Shown here piece by piece: positions 5,909 to 6,122 of a stretch of 6,122 nucleotides of DNA. Within the stretch, counting starts at the first letter, position 1, and each line of letters starts with the position of its first letter. The stretch is from Faecalibacterium sp. UBA7177 (GTDB taxonomy: Bacteria > Bacillota > Clostridia > Oscillospirales > Ruminococcaceae): positions 1 through 6,122 of the forward strand of contig DKVN01000153.1 in assembly GCA_002491225.1 (NCBI GenBank). Direction: 5' to 3'. The position numbers were made by a program, and so were the translations under genes. The notes under the pieces are model-generated. The model had not been told where the DNA came from and did no database searches. It saw nothing but the letters and a program-made list of their open reading frames with translations.

Positions 5909-5993
5909 GCGGCTTGCGGCGGGCCGGGGCGGCCGGGCGCGGCAAATAGGGCAGCCAACGCCAAACCCGGCGGCCAGGCCAGCGGCTTGCGGC
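5909..5993. repeat. 12-bp direct repeat in the convergent junction
   Basis: GCGGCTTGCGGC occurs at 5909-5920 and 5982-5993, inside the 102-nt gap between two converging genes. The first copy lies in the loop of a 6-bp inverted repeat, CCCGGC/GCCGGG (5905-5910 with 5923-5928). No U-run follows any hairpin on either strand, so I see no standard terminator for either gene. Confidence 0.4.
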
Positions 5994-5999
5994 CCAGCC

Positions 6000-6122
6000 T
6001 CAGCCCTCCTTTTCGGGCAGGATCTCGAGCCAGTAGCCGTCCGGGTCCTCGATGAAATAGACCCCCATCGCCTCATTCTCAAAGCAGACGCAGCCCATCG
6101 CGCGGTGCTTTTGCAGCGCGGC
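6000..6122 (-). CDS. gloA: Glyoxalase I-like VOC protein, C-terminal end only
   Basis: Only the last 40 codons lie in the window. The product ends FIEDPDGYWLEILPEKEG, the signature C-terminus of lactoylglutathione lyase-type vicinal oxygen chelate proteins. In 'EDPDGYWLEI' the glutamate of LEI is at the usual position of a metal ligand. Such enzymes isomerise the hemithioacetal of methylglyoxal and a thiol, part of methylglyoxal detoxification. With the N-terminal half missing, other VOC members that share this ending remain possible. The gene enters from the right edge and converges on the small membrane protein gene. The TGA is at 6002-6000. Confidence 0.85.
   Translation of the reverse strand, partial: AALQKHRAMGCVCFENEAMGVYFIEDPDGYWLEILPEKEG

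Noticed and set aside
5262..5945. 227-codon minus-strand frame opposite the small membrane protein gene
   Set aside because: Its composition is that of a shadow frame, it has no recognisable domain, and it covers the PBP promoter. The plus-strand gene has an SD and a membrane helix.
5898..5999. Terminator in the convergent gap
   Set aside because: GC-rich inverted repeats occur, but none is followed by a U-run on either strand.

Overview
This visibly GC-rich window has SD-type ribosome-binding sites close to GGGAGG. Its gene complement includes an UPF0735/PheB-type ACT protein, an aspartate-family operon and a Firmicutes-style class A penicillin-binding protein. Together these suggest a high-GC member of the Clostridia, for example the Oscillospiraceae/Ruminococcaceae. 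That placement is inference from gene families and style, because no marker gene is present.

Layout from left to right. Positions 1-2365 hold a minus-strand operon, transcribed from about 2405 towards position 1, in the order ACT-domain protein (pheB-like), homoserine dehydrogenase (hom), homoserine kinase (thrB, cut by the window edge). A good sigma-A-like promoter (2412-2441) with a 15-bp GC dyad beside its -35 element precedes it. A 112-nt gap with competing hairpins separates pheB from hom, and hom and thrB are 15 nt apart. The two enzymes carry aspartate semialdehyde through homoserine to O-phosphohomoserine, towards threonine. The C-terminal tail of Hom is short and keeps only a trace of an ACT domain, while a free ACT protein is encoded just upstream. 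The free protein may act as a detached amino-acid sensor (inference).

A long, nearly symmetric terminator (2519-2570) separates this operon from a large minus-strand gene for a bifunctional peptidoglycan synthase (class A PBP, 2603-5242). Its cytoplasmic tail is rich in His, Ala and Ser. Its only conventional in-frame start (GTG at 5242) has no SD, whereas an ATC codon at 5273-5275 sits 8 nt after a strong GGAGG. The coding frame appears to continue upstream to that ATC. This is the most unusual point in the window.

The 316-nt region 5276-5591 holds the long PBP leader, an extended -10 promoter (5422-5430), and the 5' side of a divergent plus-strand gene with a hairpin just before its SD. 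That gene (5592-5897) encodes a 101-residue single-pass membrane protein whose C-terminal part resembles BofC C-terminal-like domains of Clostridia. It converges, across a GC-rich 102-nt junction with a 12-bp direct repeat, on the 3' end of a minus-strand glyoxalase I-like gene (6000 to the window edge).

I found no RNA genes, CRISPR arrays, insertion sequences or signs of recent transfer. Most of the window is ordinary core metabolism and cell-wall synthesis. The regulatory and start-site details are what deserve attention, and I do not see a clear undescribed system.
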